Below, piece after piece: positions 6,021 to 6,021 of a stretch of DNA of 6,021 bases (position 1 is the first letter of the stretch; the number at the start of each line of letters is the position of its first letter). The stretch comes from UBA5078 sp041175045 (GTDB taxonomy: Bacteria; Pseudomonadota; Gammaproteobacteria; Pseudomonadales; Pseudohongiellaceae): the NCBI GenBank assembly GCA_041175045.1, contig JBEDFR010000101.1, positions 1 to 6,021 of the forward strand. The letters run 5' to 3'. Both the position numbers and the translations under genes were made by a program. Below the pieces are notes generated by a model. That model ran no database searches and was not told where the DNA came from. It worked only from the letters and a program-made list of their open reading frames with translations.

Positions 6021-6021
6021 G

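Overview
The window is about two-thirds G+C and densely packed with genes. Strong G/C preference at third codon positions leaves long shadow frames opposite the real genes. Codon style and the mix of families (DUF4345, DUF924, a secreted esterase, a Fic protein and a CoxL/XdhA-type molybdoenzyme) suggest a high-GC proteobacterium, perhaps a gammaproteobacterium. The sequence alone cannot settle the taxon. I see no rRNA, tRNA, CRISPR array, insertion sequence or phage gene.

Left part (1-1678). The 3' end of a DUF4345-type membrane protein gene runs rightward into the window. It converges on, and overlaps by 26 bp, a leftward two-gene unit. The first gene of that unit is a secreted alpha/beta-hydrolase of the PHB-depolymerase/feruloyl-esterase type (1678 to 659). 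Three bases after its stop comes the ATG of a DUF924 gene (655 to 193). The DUF924 gene appears broken: both ends are recognisable but lie in different frames, and roughly 70 bp of conserved core is missing at a GC-rich repeat.

Middle (1679-3487). A 253-bp divergent spacer holds a 16-bp perfect palindrome in the esterase leader, a plausible sigma70-type promoter facing right, and a C/A-rich leader with repeated GTTCAC motifs. It leads into a small exported SRPBCC (Bet v 1-like) protein gene. Seventeen bases later comes a complete class II Fic protein with an intact catalytic loop, an N-terminal self-inhibition motif and a C-terminal winged-helix-like domain. These two genes are probably co-transcribed.

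Right part (3488-6021). After a 94-bp spacer with a good promoter-like sequence and a strong ribosome binding site lies a complete 812-residue molybdopterin-binding large subunit of the xanthine dehydrogenase/CO dehydrogenase family. It has no iron-sulfur or FAD domain of its own. Partner subunits must be encoded elsewhere, possibly just downstream of the window, which ends one base after the stop codon.

I found no convincing new multi-gene system. The points most worth a second look are the DUF924 deletion, the variant active-site loops of the molybdoenzyme, the repeat-bearing leader before the SRPBCC-Fic pair, and the Ala/Pro-rich insert in the esterase.
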